Assembly: GCA_947459855.1 (NCBI GenBank)
Contig: CANHFL010000004.1
Location: forward strand, 1-14,477
Direction: 5' to 3'
DNA length: 14,477 nt
DNA from: Planctomycetaceae bacterium
GTDB taxonomy: Bacteria; Planctomycetota; Phycisphaerae; Phycisphaerales; SM1A02
The notes below the pieces were generated by a model that was given only the letters and a program-made list of their open reading frames with translations, was not told the DNA's origin and did no database searches. The position numbers and the translations under genes are program-made. This document shows, one piece after another, positions 1-7,161 of the stretch; position 1 is the first letter of the stretch, and every line of letters begins with the position of its first letter.

Positions 1-1645
1 AGGTCTGCAGCACGCCGGTGCGGAACTCGCCCTCGACGGGCGCCTGGTACGCCACGCGCACCGCGGCCAGCAGCTCGGCGCGCGTGTGCGCCGGCTCGAT
101 GATCCGGTCCACCCAGCCGCGGCTGGCCGCGTAGCGGATGTCCTGCTGCTCGCCGTAGCTCCTGGTGATCGCCTCCAGCAGCTGGGCACGCATGGCATCG
201 TCGACCTTCTCGCCCTTGCGCTCGCGCGCGGCCAGGTCGATCTGCAGCAGCGTGTTCGCGGCCTGCGCCGCGCCCATCACGCTGCACTTCGCGTTGGGCC
301 ACGCCAGCGTCAGCAGCGGGTCGAACGCCCGGCCGCACATGGCGTAGTTGCCCGCGCCATAGCTGCCGCCGACGATCAGCACCAGCTTGGGCACGATGCA
401 GTTCGACATCGCGTTCACCATCTTGGCACCCGCGCGGATGATGCCGCCCTGCTCGCTGTCGCGGCCGACCATGAAGCCCGTGGTGTCGTGCACGAAGAGC
501 AGCGGGATGCGCCGCTGGTTGCAGTCCATGATGAAGCGCGCGGCCTTGTCGGCGCTGTCGTCGTAGATGACCGCGGGCATGTTGGTGGCGACGGACGGCC
601 CGGCCTTGCCGCCGGCCATCTTCTTCTGCGTCAGCTTCTTCTGGTTGGCGACGATGCCGACCGGGAACCCACCGATGCGCGCGTACGCGCAGACCAGCGA
701 CCCGCCGAACTCGGCGCGGTACTCGTCCATGCTGCCGGCGTCGACGACGCACCGCAGCAGTTCGGCCATGTCGTACTGCTGGCCGGGCTCGCCACGGAAC
801 ACGTCGGCGACCTCGGCGGGCGCGCGGGCCGGCTCGGCGGGCGCCTCGGGCGGCTGCGGCACGGCGGGCGCCGCGCGGTTCGCGGTCACCAGGCTGCGCA
901 GGCGCGCGATGCAGGCCGGGTCGTCCTTCTCGCGGAAGTCGATGGTGCCCGAGATCTGCGCGTGCATCTGCGCGCCGCCCAGGTCCTCGCTCGAGACCTC
1001 CTGGCCGATCGCCGCCTTCACCAGCGCAGGGCCGGCCAGGTACAGGCCGCTGCCCTCGGTCATCAGCAGCGTGTCGCACAGCACGGGCAGGTAGCCGCCG
1101 CCCGCCACGCAGTTGCCCATGATCGCCGCGTACTGGGGGATGCCCTTCGCGCTGATCACGGCGTTGTTGCGGAAGATGCGGCCGAAGTCGTCGGTGTCGG
1201 GGAAGACGTCCTCCTGCAGCGGCAGGAACACGCCGGCGCTGTCCACCAGGTAGAGCAGCGGCAGCCGCGCGCGCTCGGCGATCACCTGCGCGCGGATGAT
1301 CTTCTTGCAGGTCATCGGGAAGAACGCGCCGGCCTTCACGGTGGCATCGTTCGCGATGACCATCGCCTGGCGTCCCTGCACGGTGCCGATGCCGGTGACC
1401 ACGCCCGCGGAAGGCGCGCCGCCGTACTCGCGGTACATGTTCCACGCAGCGAACAGCCCCAGCTCCGTGAACGCGGTGCCGGGGTCGCAGAGCCGCGCGA
1501 TGCGCTCGCGCGCGGTCAGGCGGCCGTGGCGGTGCTGGCGCTCGATGCCGGCGGCGCCGCCGCCCTGCTCGATGCGGGCGGCCTCGGCGAGGAACTGGTC
1601 GGTCGCGGCCCGAAGGCCAGTGCTGGGTGCGGTGGTCGCGGACAT
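1..1645 (-). CDS. Acyl-CoA carboxylase carboxyltransferase (beta) subunit, methylcrotonyl-CoA carboxylase type; 3' end cut by window edge
   Basis: This is the carboxyltransferase subunit of a biotin-dependent acyl-CoA carboxylase. It moves CO2 from carboxybiotin to an acyl-CoA, most likely 3-methylcrotonyl-CoA in leucine breakdown. 548 residues are visible, ending in GVLQT, a typical family C-terminus, so little is probably missing. The N-terminal crotonase-like half contains VDSAGVFLPLQEDVFPD (134-150) and the glycine-rich GNCVAGGGY (177-185). The sequence LAGPALVKAAIGQEVSSEDLG spans 203-223. The C-terminal half has the second oxyanion-hole loop GGSYGAGNYAM (436-446). VFPD followed by DDFGRIF and the EVSSEDLGG segment resembles methylcrotonyl-CoA carboxylase more than propionyl-CoA carboxylase. 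Geranyl-CoA or another branched acyl-CoA is possible. An Ala/Pro/Glu-rich linker lies at about 259-289. The ATG at 1645 gives the expected family N-terminus. No Shine-Dalgarno is visible before it. The biotin-carrying alpha subunit is not in the window and may lie beyond the left edge. Confidence 0.93.
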   Translation of the reverse strand, partial: MSATTAPSTGLRAATDQFLAEAARIEQGGGAAGIERQHRHGRLTARERIARLCDPGTAFTELGLFAAWNMYREYGGAPSAGVVTGIGTVQGRQAMVIANDATVKAGAFFPMTCKKIIRAQVIAERARLPLLYLVDSAGVFLPLQEDVFPDTDDFGRIFRNNAVISAKGIPQYAAIMGNCVAGGGYLPVLCDTLLMTEGSGLYLAGPALVKAAIGQEVSSEDLGGAQMHAQISGTIDFREKDDPACIARLRSLVTANRAAPAVPQPPEAPAEPARAPAEVADVFRGEPGQQYDMAELLRCVVDAGSMDEYRAEFGGSLVCAYARIGGFPVGIVANQKKLTQKKMAGGKAGPSVATNMPAVIYDDSADKAARFIMDCNQRRIPLLFVHDTTGFMVGRDSEQGGIIRAGAKMVNAMSNCIVPKLVLIVGGSYGAGNYAMCGRAFDPLLTLAWPNAKCSVMGAAQAANTLLQIDLAARERKGEKVDDAMRAQLLEAITRSYGEQQDIRYAASRGWVDRIIEPAHTRAELLAAVRVAYQAPVEGEFRTGVLQT

Positions 1646-1654
1646 GCGGACCCG

Positions 1655-1660
1655 AGAATA
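1655..1660 (-). promoter_or_regulatory. Candidate -10 element (TATTCT) for the carboxyltransferase gene
   Basis: Reading the minus strand, TATTCT ends nine bases before the ATG at 1645, and no Shine-Dalgarno lies between. This spacing would place the transcript start within about two or three bases of the start codon, a leaderless arrangement. No convincing -35 hexamer is visible: the matching position is GC-only and lies at the edge of a 14-bp palindrome (1667-1680). This is a pattern call only. Confidence 0.35.
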
Positions 1661-1734
1661 CGCAGCCCGGGGGCCCCCGGCGCCCGTGGGGCTGTCCGGA
1701 TAACGCCTCCTTCCGCCCGATTCGCCGAAGCCGC

Positions 1735-1762
1735 TTGAGCGGCCCCCGGGTTCCACTACACT
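1735..1762 (+). promoter_or_regulatory. Sigma-70-like promoter for rpsO-pnp
   Basis: TTGAGC at 1735-1740 and TACACT at 1757-1762 are separated by 16 bases. They lie 37 bases before the rpsO ATG, in the only long gap upstream. The predicted start near 1769 would leave a leader of about 30 bases holding the purine-rich GAAGGAAAG ribosome-binding region (1781-1789). The hexamers fit the sigma-70 consensus at four of six (TTGACA) and four of six (TATAAT) positions. Confidence 0.55.
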
Positions 1763-1799
1763 GCGCGACTCAACTCACACGAAGGAAAGCACAGGAATC

Positions 1800-2069
1800 A
1801 TGTCGATCTCCGCGACCAAGAAGGCCGCCGTCATCAGCGGCAACAAGCTCCACGCCACCGACTCGGGCTCGCCCGAAGTGCAGGTGGCCCTCCTCAGCGA
1901 GCGCATCGGCGCCCTGCAGGAGCACTTCAAGTCCAACCCGAAGGACCACCACGGTCGCCGCGGCCTGCTGCTCATGGTCGGCCGCCGCAACCGCCTGCTG
2001 TCCTACCTCGCGAACACCGACCGCGAGCGCTACCAGAGCCTCATCAAGCGACTCGGCCTGCGCAAGTGA
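1800..2069 (+). CDS. rpsO: 30S ribosomal protein S15
   Basis: S15 binds the central domain of 16S rRNA early in assembly of the small subunit and helps form bridges to the 50S subunit. The protein has 89 residues, the standard length for the family. The diagnostic stretch [17 protein letters not shown] (20-36) is present. It is followed by [16 protein letters not shown], the rRNA-binding segment with its paired histidines, and by the usual ending [12 protein letters not shown]. The start is the ATG at 1800, preceded by GAAGGAAAGCACAGGAATC, which offers purine-rich Shine-Dalgarno matches. It is followed 153 bases later by pnp, the widely conserved rpsO-pnp order, and the two probably share a transcript. 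In E. coli S15 represses its own translation by binding its mRNA leader; no equivalent structure was recognised here. Confidence 0.98.
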   Translation: MSISATKKAAVISGNKLHATDSGSPEVQVALLSERIGALQEHFKSNPKDHHGRRGLLLMVGRRNRLLSYLANTDRERYQSLIKRLGLRK

Positions 2070-2079
2070 TGCGCGCGCC

Positions 2080-2098
2080 CCCGCCGACCCCCGGCGGG
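2080..2098 (+). other. Hairpin just after rpsO
   Basis: CCCGCCG (2080-2086) pairs perfectly with CGGCGGG (2092-2098) around a five-base loop, starting 11 bases after the rpsO stop. No T-run follows, so it is not a standard intrinsic terminator. It may stabilise the rpsO 3' end, attenuate transcription into pnp, or be an RNA-processing site. Function is inferred from position only. Confidence 0.45.
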
Positions 2099-2142
2099 AC
2101 AGGCATCGCGCAGCTTCGACAGGCCCCCGTGGCACCTGCGCC

Positions 2143-2173
2143 GTGACCCGTCCGTGACCGGAGGGACGGTCGC
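2143..2173 (+). other. Second hairpin in the rpsO-pnp spacer
   Basis: GTGACC-C-GTCC (2143-2153) pairs with GGACGGTCGC (2164-2173). This gives about ten base pairs with one bulged C at 2149 and one G-T wobble, around a ten-base loop. It lies about 50 bases before the pnp ATG. In E. coli the pnp leader contains an RNase III-cleaved stem through which PNPase represses itself. The position here is compatible with that kind of control, but the sequence itself does not prove it. Confidence 0.35.
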
Positions 2174-2222
2174 GGTCCATCCACACACAGACGAACGAAC
2201 GAGAAAGAAAGAGAGAATCAGA

Positions 2223-4505
2223 ATGTCCGAGACCACCACCAAGAAGCACGTCACCGTCCAGGCCGAGATCGGCGGGCGCACGATGCGCCTGGAGACCGGC
2301 AAGGTCGCCAAGCTCGCCAGCGGCGCCGTCGTCGCCACCTACGGCGACACCGTCGTCCTCTGCACCGCCGTCCGCGCCAACCCGCGCGCCGGCATCGACT
2401 TCTTCCCGCTGACCTGCGACTACCGCGAGCGCACCGCCGCCGCCGGCAAGTACCCGGGCGGCTTCAAGAAGCGCGAGGGCGCCCCGAGCGAGAAGGAAGT
2501 CCTCACCATGCGCATGATGGATCGCCCGATCCGTCCGCTCTTCCCCGAGGGCTTCATCGACGAGATCCAGCTGCAGTGCCTGGTGCTCAGCCATGACCAG
2601 CAGAACGACAGCGACGTCCTGGCCTGCAGCGGCGCGAGCGCCGCGCTCAGCCTGACCGACGCGCCGTTCCTGGGCCCGATCGCCACCGTGCGCGTCGGCC
2701 GCATCACCACCGAGCAGGGCGCGCAGTTCGTCGTCAACCCGACCGTGTCGCAGATGGAGTTCAGCGACCTGGAACTGGTGCTCTCCGGCCACAAGGACGG
2801 CATCAACATGATCGAGGTCGGCGCGCTCGAGATCGACGAGAAGTCGATGCTCGAGGCGATCACCTTCGGCTACGAGCACGGCATCAAGCCGATCCTGGCC
2901 CTCATCGACGAGCTCCGCACCAAGTGCGGCGCCCCGGCCGCCGCGATGGGCGCGCCGGCCCTGCCCTCCGACGAGGTGATGACGCTCGTCAAGGAGAAGG
3001 CGTACGACGCGATGAAGGAAGCCCGCAAGATCCCGGGCAAGCGCGACCGCAACGCGAAGGTCGACGAGATCAAGAAGTTCGTGCTCGACACGCACTTCGC
3101 GATGCCGACCGGCGACGTGTCCTTCGGCACGTGGCAGGCCGCCGACAAGCGCGCCAAGGAGGCCAAGGAGGCCCTGCGCATCCTCGAGAAGAAGATCACG
3201 CACGACCTGGTGTCCAACCACGGAATCCGCCCGGACGGCCGCGGCAAGGACCAGATCCGCAAGCTGGACATGGAGGTCGGCGTGCTCCCCCGCACGCACG
3301 GCAGCGCGTTCTTCCAGCGCGGCGAGACGCAGAGCATCGTGACCTGCACGCTCGGCACCAAGGGTGACCAGCAGATCGTCGACGGCCTGCTGCCCGAGTA
3401 CGCCAAGCCCTTCTACCTCCACTACAACTTCCCGCCCTTCTGCACGGGTGAGGCCGGCCGCATCACCGGCCCCGGCCGCCGCGAGATCGGCCACGGCGCG
3501 CTCGCCGAGCGCAGCCTGGCGCCGATCCTGCCCCTGCCGGACCAGTTCCCGTACACCATCCGCCTGATCAGCGAGATCACCGAGTCGAACGGCTCGAGCT
3601 CGATGGCCAGCGTGTGCGGCGGCTGCCTGGCGATGATGGACGCGGGCGTGCCGATCACGGCCACCTGCGCCGGCATCAGCGTCGGCCGATTCACCTCCAG
3701 CGAGGGCAAGGTCGGCCACGTGATCGACATCATCGGCGAGGAAGACTTCTTCGGCGAGATGGACTTCAAGGTCAGCGGCACCCGCAGGGGCATCACCGGC
3801 ATCCAGCTGGACCTGAAGGCCCGCGGCCTGGGCATCCCCGAGATCGTCGAGATCTTCGAGATCGCCCGCAAGGGTCGCCTGCACATCATCGACCAGATGG
3901 AGGCGGTCATCGCCGCGCCGCGCGCCGAGATGTCGAAGTGGGCGCCGCGCATCATCACCGTCCAGATCGACCCCGAGAAGATCGGCAAGCTCATCGGCCC
4001 GGGCGGCAAGACCATCCGCGGCATCCAGGAGCGCACCGGCTGCAAGATCGACGTCGAGGAGGATGGAACCGTCTTCATCGCGTCGACCGACGCTGCGAAG
4101 GGCGAGCAGGCCCGCGGCGAGGTCGAGGCGCTGGGCGCCGAGATCAAGGTCGGCACGATCTACGAGGGCAAGGTCATCTCGATCAAGGACTTCGGCGCCT
4201 TCATCGAGCTGGTCCCCGGCACCGACGGCATGTGCCACGTCTCGGAGCTGGCGCACGGCTTCGTCAAGACGGTGACCGAGGTCGTCAAGCTGGGCGACGT
4301 CGTCAAGGTCAAGGTCATCAACGTCGACGACAGCGGCCGCATCAAGCTCAGCCGCAAGGCGCTGCTCGAGGCCCCGCCGCGCGGCGAGGGCGATGACCGC
4401 GGCGGCGACCGTGGGCACCGCGGCGATCGCGGCGGCCGCGGCGGCGACCGTGGCCCGCGTGGCGACCGCGGCGACCGCCAGGACCGCGAGCCGGCCCAGG
4501 CCTGA
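2223..4505 (+). CDS. pnp: Polyribonucleotide nucleotidyltransferase (PNPase)
   Basis: PNPase is a trimeric 3'-to-5' phosphorolytic exoribonuclease that degrades mRNA to nucleoside diphosphates and can run in reverse to add tails. The protein has 760 residues, slightly longer than the usual 700 or so. It has a first RNase PH domain (about 11-145), a helical linker, and a second RNase PH domain from about 330. The second domain has RGETQ (366-370), phosphate-binding SSSM (458-461) and catalytic D508, D514 and K516 in EEDFFGEMDFK. A KH domain has its GPGGK loop near 593-597, and an S1 domain starts near 644. The last 40 or so residues are an Arg/Gly/Asp-rich tail. The ATG at 2223 is chosen because homologous sequence begins immediately after it, with purine-rich GAGAAAGAAAGAGAG upstream. 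An in-frame GTG at 2154 would add 23 unlikely residues. It is probably co-transcribed with rpsO. Confidence 0.97.
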   Translation: MSETTTKKHVTVQAEIGGRTMRLETGKVAKLASGAVVATYGDTVVLCTAVRANPRAGIDFFPLTCDYRERTAAAGKYPGGFKKREGAPSEKEVLTMRMMDRPIRPLFPEGFIDEIQLQCLVLSHDQQNDSDVLACSGASAALSLTDAPFLGPIATVRVGRITTEQGAQFVVNPTVSQMEFSDLELVLSGHKDGINMIEVGALEIDEKSMLEAITFGYEHGIKPILALIDELRTKCGAPAAAMGAPALPSDEVMTLVKEKAYDAMKEARKIPGKRDRNAKVDEIKKFVLDTHFAMPTGDVSFGTWQAADKRAKEAKEALRILEKKITHDLVSNHGIRPDGRGKDQIRKLDMEVGVLPRTHGSAFFQRGETQSIVTCTLGTKGDQQIVDGLLPEYAKPFYLHYNFPPFCTGEAGRITGPGRREIGHGALAERSLAPILPLPDQFPYTIRLISEITESNGSSSMASVCGGCLAMMDAGVPITATCAGISVGRFTSSEGKVGHVIDIIGEEDFFGEMDFKVSGTRRGITGIQLDLKARGLGIPEIVEIFEIARKGRLHIIDQMEAVIAAPRAEMSKWAPRIITVQIDPEKIGKLIGPGGKTIRGIQERTGCKIDVEEDGTVFIASTDAAKGEQARGEVEALGAEIKVGTIYEGKVISIKDFGAFIELVPGTDGMCHVSELAHGFVKTVTEVVKLGDVVKVKVINVDDSGRIKLSRKALLEAPPRGEGDDRGGDRGHRGDRGGRGGDRGPRGDRGDRQDREPAQA
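4378..4488 (+). repeat. Degenerate GGCGACCGYGG repeat encoding the PNPase Arg/Gly/Asp tail
   Basis: The 3' end of pnp is built from imperfect copies of GGCGACCGTGG, GGCGATCGCGG and similar units. They encode overlapping DRGG, DRGH, DRGP and RGGRGG tripeptide-like runs at about residues 719-757. Such slippage-prone DNA yields an RGG-like, presumably disordered, RNA-binding tail after the S1 domain. Copy number is expected to vary between related strains. Confidence 0.75.
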
Positions 4506-4532
4506 ACCAGCCCATCACAGGCACTCAACCTT

Positions 4533-4566
4533 CCGCCGCGGCCCGTGCCGCGGCGGCTTCCTTTTT
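4533..4566 (+). terminator. Intrinsic terminator after pnp
   Basis: A perfect 10-bp GC stem, CCGCCGCGGC (4533-4542) with GCCGCGGCGG (4547-4556), closes a four-base CCGT loop and is followed by CTTCCTTTTT. It starts 27 bases after the pnp stop. This is a textbook Rho-independent terminator and ends the rpsO-pnp unit. Confidence 0.9.
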
Positions 4567-4825
4567 GCACCCTCCGCGACAGACCCAGCGGCGCCGTAAC
4601 CCCATGCAGGGCAACAACCTGCGGTCCACTCCCGGCGATTCCAGCCTGGGGGACCGGGAGAAGGCACGTCCGGACCCGGGTTTTCCCTTGCAAAGGCCCG
4701 GAAACAACCGCACAATGCGTTCAGATCCCATGATGTTCGGGATCCGGGCCGAGGCCGCGCACACCGATGGACGGTGGGCGGCACCGGGCCCAATCCCTCG
4801 GGAAGCCTCACGGAGCCCGCAAGAC
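4567..4825 (+). other. Gap between the pnp terminator and the cold-shock gene; leader region
   Basis: About 260 bases carry no supported gene. An open frame runs through it into the cold-shock gene, but its translation shows no family resemblance and includes Cys/Trp-poor, Arg/Pro-rich filler, so I treat it as untranslated. A sigma-70-like promoter lies at 4688-4716. Between it and the gene, GGGAT (4739-4743) and GGGCC (4746-4750) can pair with ATCCC (4793-4797) and GGCCC (4787-4791). This would make a long two-part stem in a leader of about 100 bases. Long structured leaders are known for cold-shock mRNAs, but a regulatory role here is inferred. Confidence 0.5.
4688..4716 (+). promoter_or_regulatory. 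Sigma-70-like promoter for the cold-shock gene
   Basis: TTGCAA (4688-4693) and CACAAT (4711-4716) are 17 bases apart, each close to consensus, in a stretch poorer in G and C than its surroundings. Transcription would begin near 4723, giving a leader of about 100 bases before the ATG at 4826. It is downstream of the pnp terminator, so it would define a separate unit for the cold-shock protein and probably the histidine kinase. Confidence 0.55.
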
Positions 4826-5071
4826 ATGGCGACGACGCTCGAGAACATCGAAGGCCAGGTGAAGTGGTTCGATCCCCGCAAGGGTTTCGGCTTCATCGTC
4901 GGCCCCGAAGGCCAGGACATCTTTGTCCACTTCTCCGTGATTGACCAGGAGAGCGGCTTCCGCACGCTGAACGACGGCGAGCTCGTCGTCTACTCCGCGC
5001 AGCAGGGCCCGAAGGGCTGGGCGGCCACCAAGGCGCGCTCGCTCGTCCGCGTCCCCGCGGCCGGCGCCTGA
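4826..5071 (+). CDS. Cold-shock-domain protein (CspA family)
   Basis: This is a single cold-shock domain of 81 residues that binds single-stranded RNA and DNA and acts as an RNA chaperone in the cytoplasm. Both nucleic-acid-binding motifs are intact: RNP1 KGFGFI (19-24) and RNP2 DIFVHFS (31-37). They follow the typical GQVKWFDPRKG strand. The usual acidic-to-basic ending is replaced by WAATKARSLVRVPAAGA, slightly longer than the 65-70 residue E. coli proteins. The ATG at 4826 is chosen for the CGGAG ribosome-binding site ten bases upstream (4811-4815) and because homology starts there. The next gene begins 18 bases after its stop, so co-transcription with the histidine kinase is likely. Confidence 0.94.
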   Translation: MATTLENIEGQVKWFDPRKGFGFIVGPEGQDIFVHFSVIDQESGFRTLNDGELVVYSAQQGPKGWAATKARSLVRVPAAGA

Positions 5072-5089
5072 TCCCGTGAGCGGCCGCGC

Positions 5090-5965
5090 GTGAGTTCCGC
5101 GCCGCTCCCCATCGTCATCGCGACCCTCGTGGCGGTCGACGCGCTCCTCCTGGGAGCGCTCGCGTGGTGGCTCGTGCGTTCGCGAGCCCGCCGCATCGCC
5201 GAGGCCGAGCGCACCGCGGCGGGGCACGCGCGCAACGCCGAGATCGCGTCGATGACGCGCGGCCTGGCGCACGAGATCAAGAACCCGCTCTCCACGGTGG
5301 CGCTCAACGCGCAGCTGCTGCGCGAGGAGATCCTGGATTCGCCGCTGGACGATGCCGAGCGCGAGCGCATGACGCGCCGCGTCGATGCGCTGGCCCGAGA
5401 GGCCGGGCGCCTGCGCGACATCCTGAACGACTTCCTGCGCTACGCCGGCCGGATGCAGCTGGACCGTCGCCAGGCCGACGTCCGCGACGTGGCCGGCGAG
5501 CTGGGCGACTTCTTCATGCCGCAGGCCGAGCAGGCCGGGGTGCGCATGCGCATCCTGGCGGACGAGTCGCCGGTCGTCGCCGAGGTCGACCCCGCGCTGC
5601 TGAAGCAGGCCGTGCTCAACCTGATGCTGAACGCCGTGCAGTCGATGGAGTCGCTGCCCGCGGACCGCGCCCGCACGCTGGACGTCGCGGTGCGCCACGA
5701 GCCCGCCGAGGGCCGCGGCACGGCGGCGCGCGCCCCGCGCGCGGTGATCGAGGTGTCCGACACGGGCCCGGGCATCCCGCCGGATGCGCGCGCGCAGCTC
5801 TTCGAGCCCTACTTCACCACGAAGTCCGGCGGCAACGGACTTGGCCTGGCGGTGACGCGGCGCATCGTCGAGGCGCACGGCGGCACCGTCGAGGCGCTGG
5901 ATGCCCCGGGCGGCGGCGCGCGCTTCCGCATCGAGCTCCCGCTGCGCGCGACCGCGGCGGCGTGA
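5090..5965 (+). CDS. Membrane-anchored sensor histidine kinase without a separate sensor domain
   Basis: This two-component histidine kinase has 291 residues. One hydrophobic segment (about 7-29) followed by RSRARR anchors the protein in the inner membrane with the kinase in the cytoplasm. The dimerisation and phosphoacceptor domain has the H-box LAHEIKNPLS, with the phosphorylated histidine at 61. The ATPase domain has an N-box with N177 and N181, G1 DTGPGIP (224-230), an F-box FEPYFTTK (238-245) and G2 GNGLGL (248-253). The HEIKNPL sequence resembles NtrB-type kinases. There is no PAS, HAMP or periplasmic sensing domain, and no response regulator lies nearby, so the signal and the partner are unknown. 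The start is the GTG at 5090, the first plausible in-frame start after the cold-shock gene; the ribosome-binding site is weak. It converges on top6A with a 30-base gap. Confidence 0.9.
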   Translation: MSSAPLPIVIATLVAVDALLLGALAWWLVRSRARRIAEAERTAAGHARNAEIASMTRGLAHEIKNPLSTVALNAQLLREEILDSPLDDAERERMTRRVDALAREAGRLRDILNDFLRYAGRMQLDRRQADVRDVAGELGDFFMPQAEQAGVRMRILADESPVVAEVDPALLKQAVLNLMLNAVQSMESLPADRARTLDVAVRHEPAEGRGTAARAPRAVIEVSDTGPGIPPDARAQLFEPYFTTKSGGNGLGLAVTRRIVEAHGGTVEALDAPGGGARFRIELPLRATAAA

Positions 5966-5995
5966 CCGCCGCACGCGGACGCGCGCAGGACGCGA

Positions 5996-7123
5996 TCAGT
6001 CCAGCCAGTCCTTGCGCTTGAGGCGCTCGGGAACGTACGTCTCGCTGACGTACGAGATGTCCTTGGTGATCAGCGACTCCACTTCCATCTTGAAGCCGTT
6101 CGCCAGCATCGCGTCGATCTCCTTCTGCCAGCCCCTGTGCCCCGCGAACCACGGGTAGGCCGCGATCTCCTTGGCGCGCTTGATGTCGTTCTCGGTGAGG
6201 TCGATCTTGACCGCGTCGTCCAGGCCGCACTCGCGGAAGTCCTTGGCGCGGATGCCCAGGAACTTCGCCTCGGGGATGGCCAGGCGGCTGCTCTCGAAGG
6301 CCAGCGAGATCGAGCCCTGCTTGATGACGCTGTAGATGTAGTGCCCCCACGGGTCGCAGTCCAGGACGCAGATGATGGGCAGCTTCAGCTCCTGGTTCAG
6401 GCGCTGCAGCAGCCGGCGGCAGCCGCGCGGCGGCTGGCCCGCGCCGTGGGTCAGGATGCAGTTGTGCTTCTCCCAGAAGCGGTCCTCGTTGAAGCGGTTC
6501 CAGACCGTGCCCTTCTCGACGTGCAGGACGAACTTCGCCTCGCACTTCTTGAACTGGATCACGTCGGGCTCGACGATCGACGGCAGCGCGTACCCGCCGG
6601 AGCCCATGCGCCGGCAGTCGATCTCGTCCCCCTTGTCGACGATGGTGATGTTGCCGACCATCGATCCGCGGTTCTCCGCGAAGATGTGCAGCTCCTCGCG
6701 CAGCGCCCCCAGCGCGACCTCGAGGTCCTCGAGGATCGGGTCGCTCTCGTCCTGCGTGTCGAACGTGTTCTCGCGCGTGCCCGCGACGGTGTGCTTCGCC
6801 TTGTAGAAGACGCCGCGGAGGCTGCTGGTCTTCTGCGCCTCGATCAGGTCCTTGATCGTGGACGAGTGCAGCATCGTCTGCATGAACTGCTTGGCGGTCT
6901 TCAGGTCGAAGAGCGGGCGCTCGGCGACGCCGTCGCCCATCTCGAGGATGCCGCGCTTCTTGTTCCAGATCGTGTTGCTCTTGGTGCGCGTGGGGATGTC
7001 GAGCTTCGGCTCCTTGCCCGCGAGCGAGTTGCGCGCGATGCGCGAGACGAGGTCGAAGATCTTCTGCGTGGTGGCGGCGTCGCGCTCCTTGATGCTGCGC
7101 GTGCCCTGCTTGCCCTTGGCCAT
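5996..7123 (-). CDS. top6A: DNA topoisomerase VI subunit A (Spo11-like)
   Basis: This is the DNA-cleaving subunit of type IIB topoisomerase VI, an A2B2 enzyme that passes one duplex through a transient double-strand break. It is related to the meiotic protein Spo11. The protein has 375 residues, normal for the family. The winged-helix (CAP-like) domain holds the catalytic tyrosine at 107 in SSLRGVFYKAK. Archaeal proteins and Spo11 usually have YY here; this one has FY and keeps the second, catalytic tyrosine. The TOPRIM domain follows, with the metal-binding glutamate E203 in HVEKGTVWNR and the D-x-D pair D255 and D257 in LDCDPWGHYIYS. The ATG at 7123 has GAGG seven bases upstream. It lies 38 bases after the top6B stop, so the two form an operon with B first. 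The family assignment is secure; the role in a bacterium that presumably also has gyrase is unknown. Confidence 0.95.
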   Translation of the reverse strand: MAKGKQGTRSIKERDAATTQKIFDLVSRIARNSLAGKEPKLDIPTRTKSNTIWNKKRGILEMGDGVAERPLFDLKTAKQFMQTMLHSSTIKDLIEAQKTSSLRGVFYKAKHTVAGTRENTFDTQDESDPILEDLEVALGALREELHIFAENRGSMVGNITIVDKGDEIDCRRMGSGGYALPSIVEPDVIQFKKCEAKFVLHVEKGTVWNRFNEDRFWEKHNCILTHGAGQPPRGCRRLLQRLNQELKLPIICVLDCDPWGHYIYSVIKQGSISLAFESSRLAIPEAKFLGIRAKDFRECGLDDAVKIDLTENDIKRAKEIAAYPWFAGHRGWQKEIDAMLANGFKMEVESLITKDISYVSETYVPERLKRKDWLD

Positions 7124-7161
7124 GTGCGTGCCTCGCTTTCCGTGCGTGGTTCGGTCGTGGT

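Noticed and set aside
1667..1680. 14-bp perfect palindrome CCGGGGGCCCCCGG between carboxyltransferase and rpsO
   Set aside because: It has no loop for a hairpin and is made only of G and C, so in this background it may be chance. No regulator could be assigned.
86..1738. Long open frame on the plus strand opposite the carboxyltransferase
   Set aside because: Its translation is His/Arg/Val/Ala-rich with no family resemblance. It is the antisense shadow typical of GC-rich genes; the minus strand gives a full-length conserved protein.
1770..4418. 882-codon minus-strand open frame across rpsO and pnp
   Set aside because: The translation is Asp/Leu/Ala/Val low-complexity with no domain, while the opposite strand encodes S15 and PNPase with all motifs.
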